The notes beneath the pieces were generated by a model. It made no database searches. It was not told the DNA's origin and saw only the letters and a program-made list of their open reading frames with translations. A DNA stretch of 64,000 nucleotides, from the NCBI GenBank assembly GCA_965275905.1, contig CBDHYJ010000034.1:1-64000 (forward strand). Reading direction: 5' to 3'. The position numbers were made by a program, and so were the translations under genes. This document shows, in pieces, positions 16,873 through 24,597 of this stretch (position 1 is the first letter of the stretch; every line of letters starts with the position of its first letter). This DNA is from CBDAQD01 sp965275905. Lineage in GTDB: Bacteria > Pseudomonadota > Alphaproteobacteria > Rhizobiales > JAJFHC01.

Positions 16873-17516
16873 CCCTCGGTGTCCTTCGGTTTGCGGCTCG
16901 TGATCAGTTTCCCCGGGCGGTCGAGCGCGTCCATGTAGTTTGACCCGGTAATTGCTTCGATCGACCAGACGCCGTTTGCCTCGTGTTCTCTGAGCCGTTC
17001 CTCGAAGTTCTCCTCGTCGTAGAAAGCGCCGTTCATGTAGATGATGAGCACGCCACCGGGTTTGACGATCCGGATCAGCTCCGGCACGTGCTGGGCATCG
17101 AGATGGCCGGCGCCCATTGCACCGATGCAGAGCGCCGCGTCGTACGTTCCGTCCTCCGCCGGTATGCGCCCTGTCAGGTCCGCGCGCGTCACGGTGCGGT
17201 ATACGTTCTTCGTCCTGGCCTGCTCGAGCATGCCTTCGGAGATGTCGAAGCCGTCGACAGTCTGATATCCCCGGGACCCCAGTTCCTCACCGACGAGGCC
17301 CGTGCCGCAGCCGAGGTCTGCGATCGAGACGGTGTCTCGGTCGACCAGCTGATCAAGTGCATCGACGGCAATGCGAGGCGCGATGTAGCCCCATTCATCC
17401 TGCAGATCCTTGTCGTAGCTGTCGGACCACTGGTCATAGATCGTCTCGGAACGATCGCCGGGTTTGAGTGTGCTGGCGGCTTTCAGGAGTCCGGATTGGG
17501 TTTTCTTGTCTGACAT
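16869..17516 (-). CDS. Class I SAM-dependent methyltransferase
   Basis: 215 residues. Motif I 'VSIADLGCGTGLVGEELG' (about 80-97), then 'VDGFDISEGMLEQAR' with the acidic residue for the SAM ribose and 'YDAALCIGAMGAGHL' as motif IV, all of the Methyltransf_11/25 type. Length is normal. It is first in the operon with the MmgE/PrpD and MttB-family genes, so it may methylate a metabolite that MttB later demethylates, or act on a related amine or acid; this is inference. ATG start. Confidence 0.88.
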   Translation of the reverse strand: MSDKKTQSGLLKAASTLKPGDRSETIYDQWSDSYDKDLQDEWGYIAPRIAVDALDQLVDRDTVSIADLGCGTGLVGEELGSRGYQTVDGFDISEGMLEQARTKNVYRTVTRADLTGRIPAEDGTYDAALCIGAMGAGHLDAQHVPELIRIVKPGGVLIIYMNGAFYDEENFEERLREHEANGVWSIEAITGSNYMDALDRPGKLITSRKPKDTEG

Positions 17517-17607
17517 GGGTGGTGACGCTCCGTATGTGTCCCATTCCCTGGGCGGATGCTAGCAACGCATTTTGCGTGAGAAAACAGCGAAAACGCGCAT
17601 ATTCAAC

Positions 17608-17624
17608 ATTCCCCGTTGGAATGA
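17608..17624. promoter_or_regulatory. Inverted repeat upstream of the methyltransferase operon
   Basis: CATTCC-CCGTT-GGAATG is a perfect 6-bp inverted repeat with a 5-base centre, 92 bp before the methyltransferase start. Spacing and symmetry suit an operator for a dimeric regulator, but no regulator gene is adjacent. The rest of the 186-bp gap (17517-17702) shows nothing I can name. Confidence 0.35.
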
Positions 17625-17702
17625 TGTGATCGATATCGGCCTCACGCGCGAACCGACGAGTGCCGTTTCCGCAAGAGTGGCCGGTCTGCACAGGTTATCC
17701 GG

Positions 17703-18245
17703 TCAGTTGCCCTTGGGCTCGGGCTTCCCGCTGAGAAACATTGCGCTGCCGGGATGCACATCGATGATATCGGCCGCGGAGCTCCGGTTCTCCTTCAGCA
17801 CGGACCCGGCGTGAAGGGCAGCGGCAACAAGCCAGGCGTGCCGTGCGGGGAACCGTTCGTGTGCGACGAGCACATACTCGTCCAGCAGGGCCAGTTGCAG
17901 AATCCCGATTGCGCCATAAGGTTTGAATTGGCCGGAGCCCGCGCGCATGTCTTCGGCGTCGGCCCTGCCAAGAACAGCAACATCGAGCTGATCCGTGCCG
18001 AGCAGGCTGGCGAGGCGCCGCGCATCCGGTGCCCGGGCGACCCGGCTGCGCGCCTTCGGCAGGTGTTCGGCCAGGACGCCCGTCAGCGTCTTCGCCAGGT
18101 CATAGGTTGCGGGGTCACGGCGGTGGGCGCCGATCAGAAGATGCTTCTTCCGATAGACGACCCACTGACCGTAAGGCGTATGCGCTTGCGCTGCGGACCA
18201 GCCCATGCAGGACAGGGCCAGTCCGATCACATGGCGACGGTTCAC
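17703..18245 (-). CDS. Small secreted protein, substrate-binding-protein-like
   Basis: 180 residues with an N-terminal signal peptide ('MNRRHVIGLALSCMGWSAAQA', cut before 'HTPYGQW'). The mature part has the alternating helix/strand pattern of a truncated periplasmic binding protein, with 'YDLAKTLTGVLAEHLPKARS' and 'LDVAVLGRADAEDM', resembling lobe one of TAXI/ABC-type binding proteins. It is too short for two full lobes. I do not recognise the family. The GTG start overlaps the acetamidase stop (GTGA), so it should be made with that enzyme. Confidence 0.65.
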   Translation of the reverse strand: MNRRHVIGLALSCMGWSAAQAHTPYGQWVVYRKKHLLIGAHRRDPATYDLAKTLTGVLAEHLPKARSRVARAPDARRLASLLGTDQLDVAVLGRADAEDMRAGSGQFKPYGAIGILQLALLDEYVLVAHERFPARHAWLVAAALHAGSVLKENRSSAADIIDVHPGSAMFLSGKPEPKGN

Positions 18246-19498
18246 TTGTCGAACACGTCCAGGTTCAGCACCGCGGTGACCACATAGTTCGGCACGTCGA
18301 CCACCTGACCCACCCGGAGGTCCACGGCGACGCTTGCCAGGATGTAGGCCTGCTCGGCGCTCAGCCCGTGCTCGCGCTGAATGTAGGCGATCATCTTCTT
18401 GAGAGCATCGCGTGCGGCGAGCGTCAGGTCTTCCGACAGGTTTTCGAGATTCTTGATCTTCTCGCTTTCGAGATACTGCAGCGGCGGCGGGACTTCGCCG
18501 GCCTCCTTAATCGGCAGGCCGACCGTCTGGTAGAACTTCGAGGGTTCCATGTCCTTGATCTGCGAACCGCCTTCGACTTCCGGCCCCTTGATGACCGCGC
18601 CCTGGCCTTTGCGGATTTCCGTGGTCAGGGTAACGACCGCGCCGGTTTCGATCGCCGTGCCGGAGACTTCGCCGTCACCTTGCGCGAAATGCACGTCACC
18701 GACAAACAGCCCGCAGCCATCGATGAAGCACGGCAGCAGCAGTGTTGTTCCGACTTGCATCTGCTGGACGTCCATGTTGCCGCCGTTCTCGCGCGGCGGG
18801 ATCGTGCGCAGGCATTTGTCCTTGTGCGAACCCTCCGGGCCGCAGACGGCGGTCGGGAGCGCTCCCATCGGCTGCGGCGGCAGGGCGACGCCCTTGGCCG
18901 CGGCGAGAGCCGCTTCGCGCGCCAGCCATGCGTCGGTCTCGGCCTCGCCGGGCAGCACGCCCACGGACCCCATGAAGGCCTCGTACGGTACCTTGACGCC
19001 GGGCATCTGGTCGGAGACCGCATGCGTCCGGGAAAGCTTCCAGTTCACAAGGTAGGGCTTGGTGTAGATATCGCGCAGGAATCCGAACCCCGGCACGATG
19101 ACCGTGTAGCCGTATTCGTCGGGTGCGATGTCGACAAGCGTAACGGCCAGCACGTCGCCGCGCTCCGCGCCCTCGATGAACACCGGACCCGTCATCGGAT
19201 GAACGAGATTAAGATCGAGGGCGGCCAGGTCGTCGGCGTTCGATCCGAGATTGAGGTCGGAGTCCAGCGCATCTCGCGTGTGGAACACGATCATGTCGCC
19301 CGGTTTCGCCTTGGTCGCGGGCGGGATGGCCGGGTGGAAGCGGTTGAAGCAGTTGGGGTCGTCGACGCAGTGCGCGCCCTTCTTTTCGAGCACCACCTTG
19401 GTCTGCCAGGTCACGTCGGTGGTGTCCGCCAGGGCCACGGGCGAGGCGCCAATCATCACCAACGCCGCCAGATTTGGTAAATATTTCAAAAGCTTCAT
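18242..19498 (-). CDS. Secreted acetamidase/formamidase-family protein
   Basis: 418 residues. A signal peptide (about 1-24, 'LAALVMIGASPVALA') precedes the FmdA/AmdA fold, seen in 'FHPAIPPATKAKPGDMIVFH', 'LNLVHPMTGPVFIEGAERGD', 'NGGNMDVQQMQVGTTLLLPC' and 'FVGDVHFAQGDGEVSGTAIE'. The latter two blocks carry the Asp/His/Glu metal-site residues of the family. Known relatives hydrolyse formamide or acetamide in the cytoplasm; export of this one suggests periplasmic amide hydrolysis. It heads a two-gene operon with a small secreted protein. The nearest gene upstream is divergent argD, so regulation is independent. Confidence 0.88.
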   Translation of the reverse strand: MKLLKYLPNLAALVMIGASPVALADTTDVTWQTKVVLEKKGAHCVDDPNCFNRFHPAIPPATKAKPGDMIVFHTRDALDSDLNLGSNADDLAALDLNLVHPMTGPVFIEGAERGDVLAVTLVDIAPDEYGYTVIVPGFGFLRDIYTKPYLVNWKLSRTHAVSDQMPGVKVPYEAFMGSVGVLPGEAETDAWLAREAALAAAKGVALPPQPMGALPTAVCGPEGSHKDKCLRTIPPRENGGNMDVQQMQVGTTLLLPCFIDGCGLFVGDVHFAQGDGEVSGTAIETGAVVTLTTEIRKGQGAVIKGPEVEGGSQIKDMEPSKFYQTVGLPIKEAGEVPPPLQYLESEKIKNLENLSEDLTLAARDALKKMIAYIQREHGLSAEQAYILASVAVDLRVGQVVDVPNYVVTAVLNLDVFDK

Positions 19499-19714
19499 CC
19501 CCGGAACTCCCTTTCGATGATTGGTCCACCCAGACAGTCACCTGTCTCCCCTCGGCAATTCTGGCCGCCAATTCCGATGTCAGCAAGACCCAACGCGACT
19601 TTAACCGCACATAGGAATTTGTCTCTTGGCCCTGGTTTTGAGCCGCGCCGAAGCCGACGTCCGTTATTTTGGTATTGATTTCGATCTTGTCGGGACAATT
19701 TCTGTCGCTTGAAA

Positions 19715-19743
19715 TTGACACTTCCGCCTCTTTTTCCTTATAT
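19715..19743 (+). promoter_or_regulatory. Predicted sigma-70 promoter for argD-argF
   Basis: TTGACA (19715-19720, perfect -35) is followed by 17 bp and TTATAT (19738-19743), or 18 bp and TATATC. Transcription would begin near 19751, about 83 bases before the argD ATG. The rest of the 335-bp gap upstream (19499-19714) shows only a GACAG-TCAC-CTGTC hairpin near 19533 and no gene. Confidence 0.6.
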
Positions 19744-19767
19744 CTTCGCATTATCAGGACAGTTCGT

Positions 19768-19794
19768 GCCGCCGATCCGCCCGGCGGCTTTTTT
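19768..19794 (+). terminator. Intrinsic terminator in the argD leader
   Basis: GCCGCCG (19768-19774) pairs with CGGCGGC (19782-19788) across a 7-base loop and is followed at once by six T residues (19789-19794). This is a textbook Rho-independent terminator in the direction of argD, lying after the predicted promoter and 39 bases before the argD ATG. It would truncate argD transcripts to about 45 nt unless antiterminated or read through. Confidence 0.75.
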
Positions 19795-19833
19795 GCTTGG
19801 ACACATGGTCCGATACAGTCATGGAGTTGGACA

Positions 19834-21036
19834 ATGATTACGCCGGTATTGCCTACCTACGCGCGCAATGATGTCGCCTTTGAAAAGGGCGAGGGTGCCT
19901 ACCTGATTGCGACCACCGGCGAGCGATATCTCGATTTCGGTTCCGGCATTGCGGTCAATGCGCTCGGCCATGCGCACCCGCATCTCGTGGAAGCCCTGAC
20001 GGAGCAGGCCGGACGCCTGTGGCACACCTCGAATCTCTATCAGATTCCGGGCCAGGAGCGGCTTGCGGAACGTCTCGTGGAGGCGACCTTCGCGGATACC
20101 GTGTTCTTCACCAATTCAGGCGTCGAGGCGATCGAATGCTCGATCAAGATGGCGCGCAAATACCACGCCGCGAAGGGCAATCCCGACCGCTATGTGCTGA
20201 TCACGTTTGAAGGCGCCTTCCACGGCCGCTCGCTGGCCGGAATCGCCGCCGGTGGCCAGGAGAAATACCTCGAAGGATTCGGCCCCCGCACGCCCGGATT
20301 CGTTCAGGTTCCGCTCGGCGACATAGAGGCGGTCAAGGCTGCCATCGATGAGAATACGGCCGGCATACTGATCGAGCCGATACAGGGCGAAGGCGGTATC
20401 AACGTCGCCGGAAACGAGTTCCTGCGCGCCTTGCGGGAGTTGTGCGACGAGCACGGCCTGCTGGTGGTGCTTGATGAAATCCAGTGCGGCATGGGCCGGA
20501 CCGGCAAGCTGTTTGCGCACGAGTGGGCCGGCATCACGCCCGACATTATGGCGGTGGCCAAGGCCATCGGCGGCGGGTTTCCGCTCGGTGCCTGCCTTGC
20601 CACGGAGGACGCCGCAAGCGGCATGACCGCCGGAACGCACGGCACCACGTTCGGCGGCAATCCGCTAGCCATGGCGGTCGGCAACGCGGTCCTGGACGTC
20701 GTCCTAGAAGACGGGTTTGTCGATCGCGTACGCGAAAACGGCATTCGGCTGTCGCAGAAGCTTGCGATGATCGCGGACGAACACAGTGACATTATCGAGG
20801 ACGTTCGCGGTGTCGGGCTCATGCTTGGCCTGAAAGCGAAAGTGGCGAATACGGATCTGGCGGCGGCGCTCATGGAACAGAAGATGCTTGCCGTCGGTGC
20901 CGGCGACAATGTTGTCCGTATTCTGCCGCCGCTGATCTCGGGCGCTGAAGAAATCGATGCCGCGGTCGAAAAGATCGAGGCCGCCTGCAGGGCGCTGGAA
21001 AGCGCCCGGGAAAAGTCGGCGGAGCCCGTGTCGTGA
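19834..21036 (+). CDS. argD: Acetylornithine transaminase ArgD
   Basis: 400 residues from ATG 19834 ('MITPVLPTYARNDVAFEKGE'), the usual ArgD N-terminus; the open frame continues upstream but without conserved sequence and across the leader terminator. Class III aminotransferase motifs: 'FFTNSGVEAIECSIKMARKY', 'LVVLDEIQCGMGRTG' and the PLP-lysine segment 'DIMAVAKAIGGGFPLGA'. It converts N-acetylglutamate semialdehyde to acetylornithine, and often also serves lysine synthesis. Its stop overlaps the argF GTG. Confidence 0.94.
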   Translation: MITPVLPTYARNDVAFEKGEGAYLIATTGERYLDFGSGIAVNALGHAHPHLVEALTEQAGRLWHTSNLYQIPGQERLAERLVEATFADTVFFTNSGVEAIECSIKMARKYHAAKGNPDRYVLITFEGAFHGRSLAGIAAGGQEKYLEGFGPRTPGFVQVPLGDIEAVKAAIDENTAGILIEPIQGEGGINVAGNEFLRALRELCDEHGLLVVLDEIQCGMGRTGKLFAHEWAGITPDIMAVAKAIGGGFPLGACLATEDAASGMTAGTHGTTFGGNPLAMAVGNAVLDVVLEDGFVDRVRENGIRLSQKLAMIADEHSDIIEDVRGVGLMLGLKAKVANTDLAAALMEQKMLAVGAGDNVVRILPPLISGAEEIDAAVEKIEAACRALESAREKSAEPVS

Positions 21037-21968
21037 CAGAGGCCCGGCCGAGACACTTTCTCGACCTGTCGGATCTGGACGCATCTTCGCTGCGTTCAGT
21101 CCTGGAGTCGGCTTCGGACATGAAGACCGCGCGCGCCGGCCGCAACCGCGGAGAGGCCGACGATGGCCGCCTGCTGGACGGCAAGCTGCTTGCCATGATT
21201 TTCGAACAGCCGTCGACGCGCACCCGTGTGTCGTTTGATGTCGCCATGCGGCAACTGGGCGGAGAGACCATCCTTCTGAGCGGTTCCGACATGCAGCTTG
21301 GCAGGGGCGAGACGGTCGCCGATACGGCGCGGGTCCTGTCCCGCTATGTCGACGCGATCATGATCCGCGCGTCTACGCACGAGAACCTTCTGGAACTCGC
21401 CGAGCACGCAACGGTGCCGGTGATTAACGGGCTGACGGATCGCTCCCATCCCTGTCAGATCATGGCTGACGTGATGACGTTCGAGGAACACAAGGGGCCG
21501 ATCAAGGGACGTGTCGTTGCATGGGTGGGCGATGGCAACAATGTCGCCAACTCCTGGGTTCATGCCACGAGCCGGTTCGGCTTTCAGCTTCGCGTGGCCT
21601 GCCCGGAGGAACTTGATCTCGATCCGGCGGTCGTCGATTGGGCACGGGGTGAAAAGGCGGATGTGTCGATCACCCGGGAACCGGAGGAAGCCGTCGCGGA
21701 CGCCGACTGCGTGATCGCGGACACGTGGGTGTCCATGAGCGACGAAAACGCGGGCACTCGGCATAACCTGCTCAAGCCTTATCAGGTCAACCGCGCGCTT
21801 ATGGACAAAGCGGCAGACGACGCAATATTTATGCACTGTCTTCCCGCTCACCGCGAAGAGGAGGTCACCGCGGAGGTGATCGACGGTCCGCAATCGGTCG
21901 TCTTCGACGAGGCGGAAAACCGATTGCACGCCCAGAAGGGCGTGCTTGCCTGGTGCCTTGGCGCGTGA
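21033..21968 (+). CDS. argF: Ornithine carbamoyltransferase ArgF
   Basis: 311 residues from GTG 21033, overlapping the argD stop (GTGA). Carbamoyl-phosphate loop 'FEQPSTRTRVSFDVAMRQLG' contains S-T-R-T-R. The 'DRSHPCQIMADVMT' (HPCQ), ornithine-side 'DTWVSMSDE' and 'FMHCLPAHREEEV' (HCLPA) motifs are all present. It makes citrulline from ornithine and carbamoyl phosphate. The tight argD-argF-hslO cluster is a common alphaproteobacterial arrangement. Confidence 0.95.
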   Translation: MTEARPRHFLDLSDLDASSLRSVLESASDMKTARAGRNRGEADDGRLLDGKLLAMIFEQPSTRTRVSFDVAMRQLGGETILLSGSDMQLGRGETVADTARVLSRYVDAIMIRASTHENLLELAEHATVPVINGLTDRSHPCQIMADVMTFEEHKGPIKGRVVAWVGDGNNVANSWVHATSRFGFQLRVACPEELDLDPAVVDWARGEKADVSITREPEEAVADADCVIADTWVSMSDENAGTRHNLLKPYQVNRALMDKAADDAIFMHCLPAHREEEVTAEVIDGPQSVVFDEAENRLHAQKGVLAWCLGA

Positions 21969-22110
21969 CCGCCGCCGTACCGTATTGATGTAATCCGGAT
22001 CGTTTGCAGGCGGATTCGCCGGGGACGAACCTGCCGGCACGCTATAGGCATGAACGGCTTTTAAAGCGGGTACGGCGCGATTTTGCCGATACCGGAATGA
22101 AGAGGCATTT

Positions 22111-23109
22111 GTGACACCATCAGAAGTATATGTGCCTGTCGGCGAACTGGAGACCCCGGAAGACGACCGGGTCCTGCCGTTTCAGATCGAGGCGCTCGGC
22201 GTACGCGGCCGGATCGTCAGGCTGGGCGACGTCGCAACCGATATCCTGTCCCGTCATGACTATCCGGAGTCCGTCGCCAGACTGCTCGGCGAGGCGCTTG
22301 CGCTGACGGCCATGCTCGGTGCTGCCCTGAAATTCGAGGGCCGGTTCACGTTACAGACAAAAAGCGACGGTCCCGTCGACATGATGGTCGTCGATTTCCA
22401 GACACCGGGCGGCATGAGGGCGTACGCGCACTACGATCCCGAAAAGGTCGAGGAACTGGAACGTGACATGATGCCGGGCGCCGGCCTGTTGCTCGGCAAG
22501 GGGCATCTGGCGATGACGGTCGATCAGGGTGCTGCCGTGGACCGGTATCAGGGCATCGTCGCGCTGGACGGAAGCTCTCTGAGCGAGGTTGCGCATGTCT
22601 ATTTTCGCCAGTCGGAGCAGATACCGACCGCCGTGCGGCTGGCGGTGGCGCCGGTGTTCAATCAGGGCGACGGCGGTGAGCGGTCTGCCTGGCGGGTCGG
22701 CGGACTGATCGTTCAGCATCTGCCGAAGGACGGTGGTGCGAGAATGCCGGACTTCCCGGCGGGAGACGTGCCGGAAGGTATTGAATTGCCGGAGGACACG
22801 ACGGAGGACGACCGCTGGACCCGCGCGCGCATCCTTATGAACACGGTCGAGGACCACGAACTGCTCGATGCCGACCTTGCTGCCGAGCGCCTGCTCTATC
22901 GCCTCTATCATGAGGATGGAGTGCGCGTATTCCAGAGCCAGCCTATCAAGCGCGATTGTCGGTGTTCGCGAGAGCGCATCGAGACCATGCTGAAGCAGTT
23001 TTCCCAGGATGACCGGGACTACATGGTCAAGGACGGTCGCATTGTCGTGACCTGCGAGTTCTGCAATCTCGATTACGACTTTGATCCCGAACAGTTCCGC
23101 GAGGCGTGA
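22111..23109 (+). CDS. hslO: Redox-regulated chaperone Hsp33 (HslO)
   Basis: 332 residues. The N-terminal domain has 'ALTAMLGAALKFEGRFTLQ' and 'GKGHLAMTVDQG'. The C-terminal zinc-switch cysteines are Cys283, Cys285 (C-R-C) and Cys315, Cys318 (C-E-F-C), so the oxidative activation switch is intact. It acts as a cytoplasmic holdase under oxidative stress. GTG start, 142 bp after argF. It is about 40 residues longer than E. coli Hsp33, mainly from an acidic N-terminal leader and the stretch near residues 215-235. Confidence 0.94.
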   Translation: MTPSEVYVPVGELETPEDDRVLPFQIEALGVRGRIVRLGDVATDILSRHDYPESVARLLGEALALTAMLGAALKFEGRFTLQTKSDGPVDMMVVDFQTPGGMRAYAHYDPEKVEELERDMMPGAGLLLGKGHLAMTVDQGAAVDRYQGIVALDGSSLSEVAHVYFRQSEQIPTAVRLAVAPVFNQGDGGERSAWRVGGLIVQHLPKDGGARMPDFPAGDVPEGIELPEDTTEDDRWTRARILMNTVEDHELLDADLAAERLLYRLYHEDGVRVFQSQPIKRDCRCSRERIETMLKQFSQDDRDYMVKDGRIVVTCEFCNLDYDFDPEQFREA

Positions 23110-23127
23110 AGGACCTCCGGTCTGTGG

Positions 23128-24288
23128 TCAGCGCAGGTGATCGATGAGCCGGTGCATGAAGGCGGTGCATTCGTCGAGTTGGGCAATCGATACGAACTCG
23201 TCCGGCTTGTGCGCCTGCGCGATGTCACCGGGCCCGCAGATCACGGTCGGAATGTCCGCGTCCTCGAAATAGCCCGCCTCGGTGCCATAGGAGACCGTAA
23301 GGGTTTCATTCTGTCTGGCCAGTGCCAGGACGAGAGATTCCGCGGGCGAACCCTCTGCGCCCGCAAAGGCGGCGATGTCGTTGAACATGGTTGTGACGAT
23401 GCCGGTTTCGGGCGCTATGGCACGCATCTTCGGCAGCAGTTGCTCCTGGGCAAACCGGTCGACCCGGTCGGGGATCTCGTTTATGTCGATCCCCGGCAGA
23501 CCTCTGAACTCCCAGTGGATACGGCAGGTCTTGGGCACGATGTTGAGTGCAGTGCCGCCCTCGATCGTGCCGACATGCACGGTGGTGTAGGGCGGCGTGA
23601 AACGGCCCGACGGATCTCCGCGCTCGCGCATCTCATCCGCGATCCGCTCGATCTCGCCGATCAGTTCAGCGCCGATCATGATCGCATTGACGCCGTCCTG
23701 CGTGGCGCTGGAATGGACTTCATGACCGGTGATCTCGGTGAGGAAGGAATATCCGCTCTTGTGGGCGTTGACGACGCGCATGCTGGTCGGCTCGCCGACG
23801 ATCGCGATCCGCGGCCGGGGCAATTCGTCGACGACGTGGGCGACAAGGTCACGGACGCCGAGGCAGCCGACCTCCTCGTCGTAGGAAAGAGCGAAGTGAA
23901 CCGGAGTTGTCAGCGGCTGCGCGAGAAACTCGGGAACCATGGCGAGCGCTGTCGCCACAAACCCTTTCATGTCGCATGTGCCGCGCCCGTAGAGCAGCCC
24001 GTCACGCTCCGTCAGAGCGAATGGGTCGGTGGACCAGTTCTGCCCGGTAACGGGAACGACGTCGGTGTGTCCCGACAGCACGACCCCGCCGATGTCGTCT
24101 GGCCCGATCGTCGCATAGAGGTTCGCCTTCGTGCCGTCGTCGTTCATGACGGTCGCAGACGTGACACCGTGCCCGTCCAGGTAATCCCTGACGAAGTCGA
24201 TGAGCGGCAGATTGGACAGGTGGCTGGTCGTGTCGAAAGCGACGAGCGCTTCGAGCATCTCGCGGGGCGTATACGTTTTTCCGGGCAT
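23128..24288 (-). CDS. argE: Acetylornithine deacetylase ArgE (M20 family)
   Basis: 386 residues from ATG 24288 ('MPGKTYTPREMLEALVAFDT'); the frame extends 33 codons further but without conserved sequence. Di-zinc M20 motifs are present: 'VVLSGHTDVVPV' (His, Asp), 'LYGRGTCDMKGFVA' (bridging Asp), 'SYDEEVGCLGVRD' (catalytic Glu-Glu) and 'AIVGEPTSM'. It removes acetate from N-acetylornithine to give ornithine for ArgF. It converges on hslO, 18 bp away. Its presence with argD/argF suggests the linear acetyl-removal route, though ArgJ elsewhere is not excluded. Confidence 0.92.
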   Translation of the reverse strand: MPGKTYTPREMLEALVAFDTTSHLSNLPLIDFVRDYLDGHGVTSATVMNDDGTKANLYATIGPDDIGGVVLSGHTDVVPVTGQNWSTDPFALTERDGLLYGRGTCDMKGFVATALAMVPEFLAQPLTTPVHFALSYDEEVGCLGVRDLVAHVVDELPRPRIAIVGEPTSMRVVNAHKSGYSFLTEITGHEVHSSATQDGVNAIMIGAELIGEIERIADEMRERGDPSGRFTPPYTTVHVGTIEGGTALNIVPKTCRIHWEFRGLPGIDINEIPDRVDRFAQEQLLPKMRAIAPETGIVTTMFNDIAAFAGAEGSPAESLVLALARQNETLTVSYGTEAGYFEDADIPTVICGPGDIAQAHKPDEFVSIAQLDECTAFMHRLIDHLR

Positions 24289-24543
24289 TGTTTTTTGCGT
24301 CCACTGAATTCGATCGGCGCATACTACTGCCGGACATTGCCGGGTCAATCGACGAAGGTTTGAACAGCGTCTGCCGGATTGAAGCAAACCGATCTGGCGG
24401 AATCTCCGTATTCAACCCTGTCGCCGGGCCTGTTCACGGTAAATCCCGGAAACTGGCCGGTTTTGGGCGACTGTGGACTATAATCTCCCGTTCATGTTGC
24501 CTGTGCGAGAGTCGGGAGCAGCTCTGTTGGAGATCAATGTACT

Positions 24544-24579
24544 GCAGATCCGTCGCCGCGATCGCGATAGTGGATCTGC
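24544..24579. promoter_or_regulatory. Inverted repeat before the RND efflux operon
   Basis: GCAGATCC (24544-24551) and GGATCTGC (24572-24579) are perfect 8-bp inverted arms, with the self-palindrome GCGATCGC (24558-24565) near the centre. The site is 18 bp before the adaptor GTG and would suit an operator or an mRNA hairpin at the start codon. The remaining gap to argE (24289-24543) shows a TATAAT hexamer at about 24476 without a convincing -35, and no gene. Confidence 0.45.
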
Positions 24580-24597
24580 GATCGGATAGCAGGTTGG

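Noticed and set aside
18029..19480. 483-residue open frame antisense to the secreted acetamidase
   Set aside because: It mirrors the codon structure of the real gene, is rich in Arg/His/Gly, has no recognisable motif, and the opposite strand has a clear family match.
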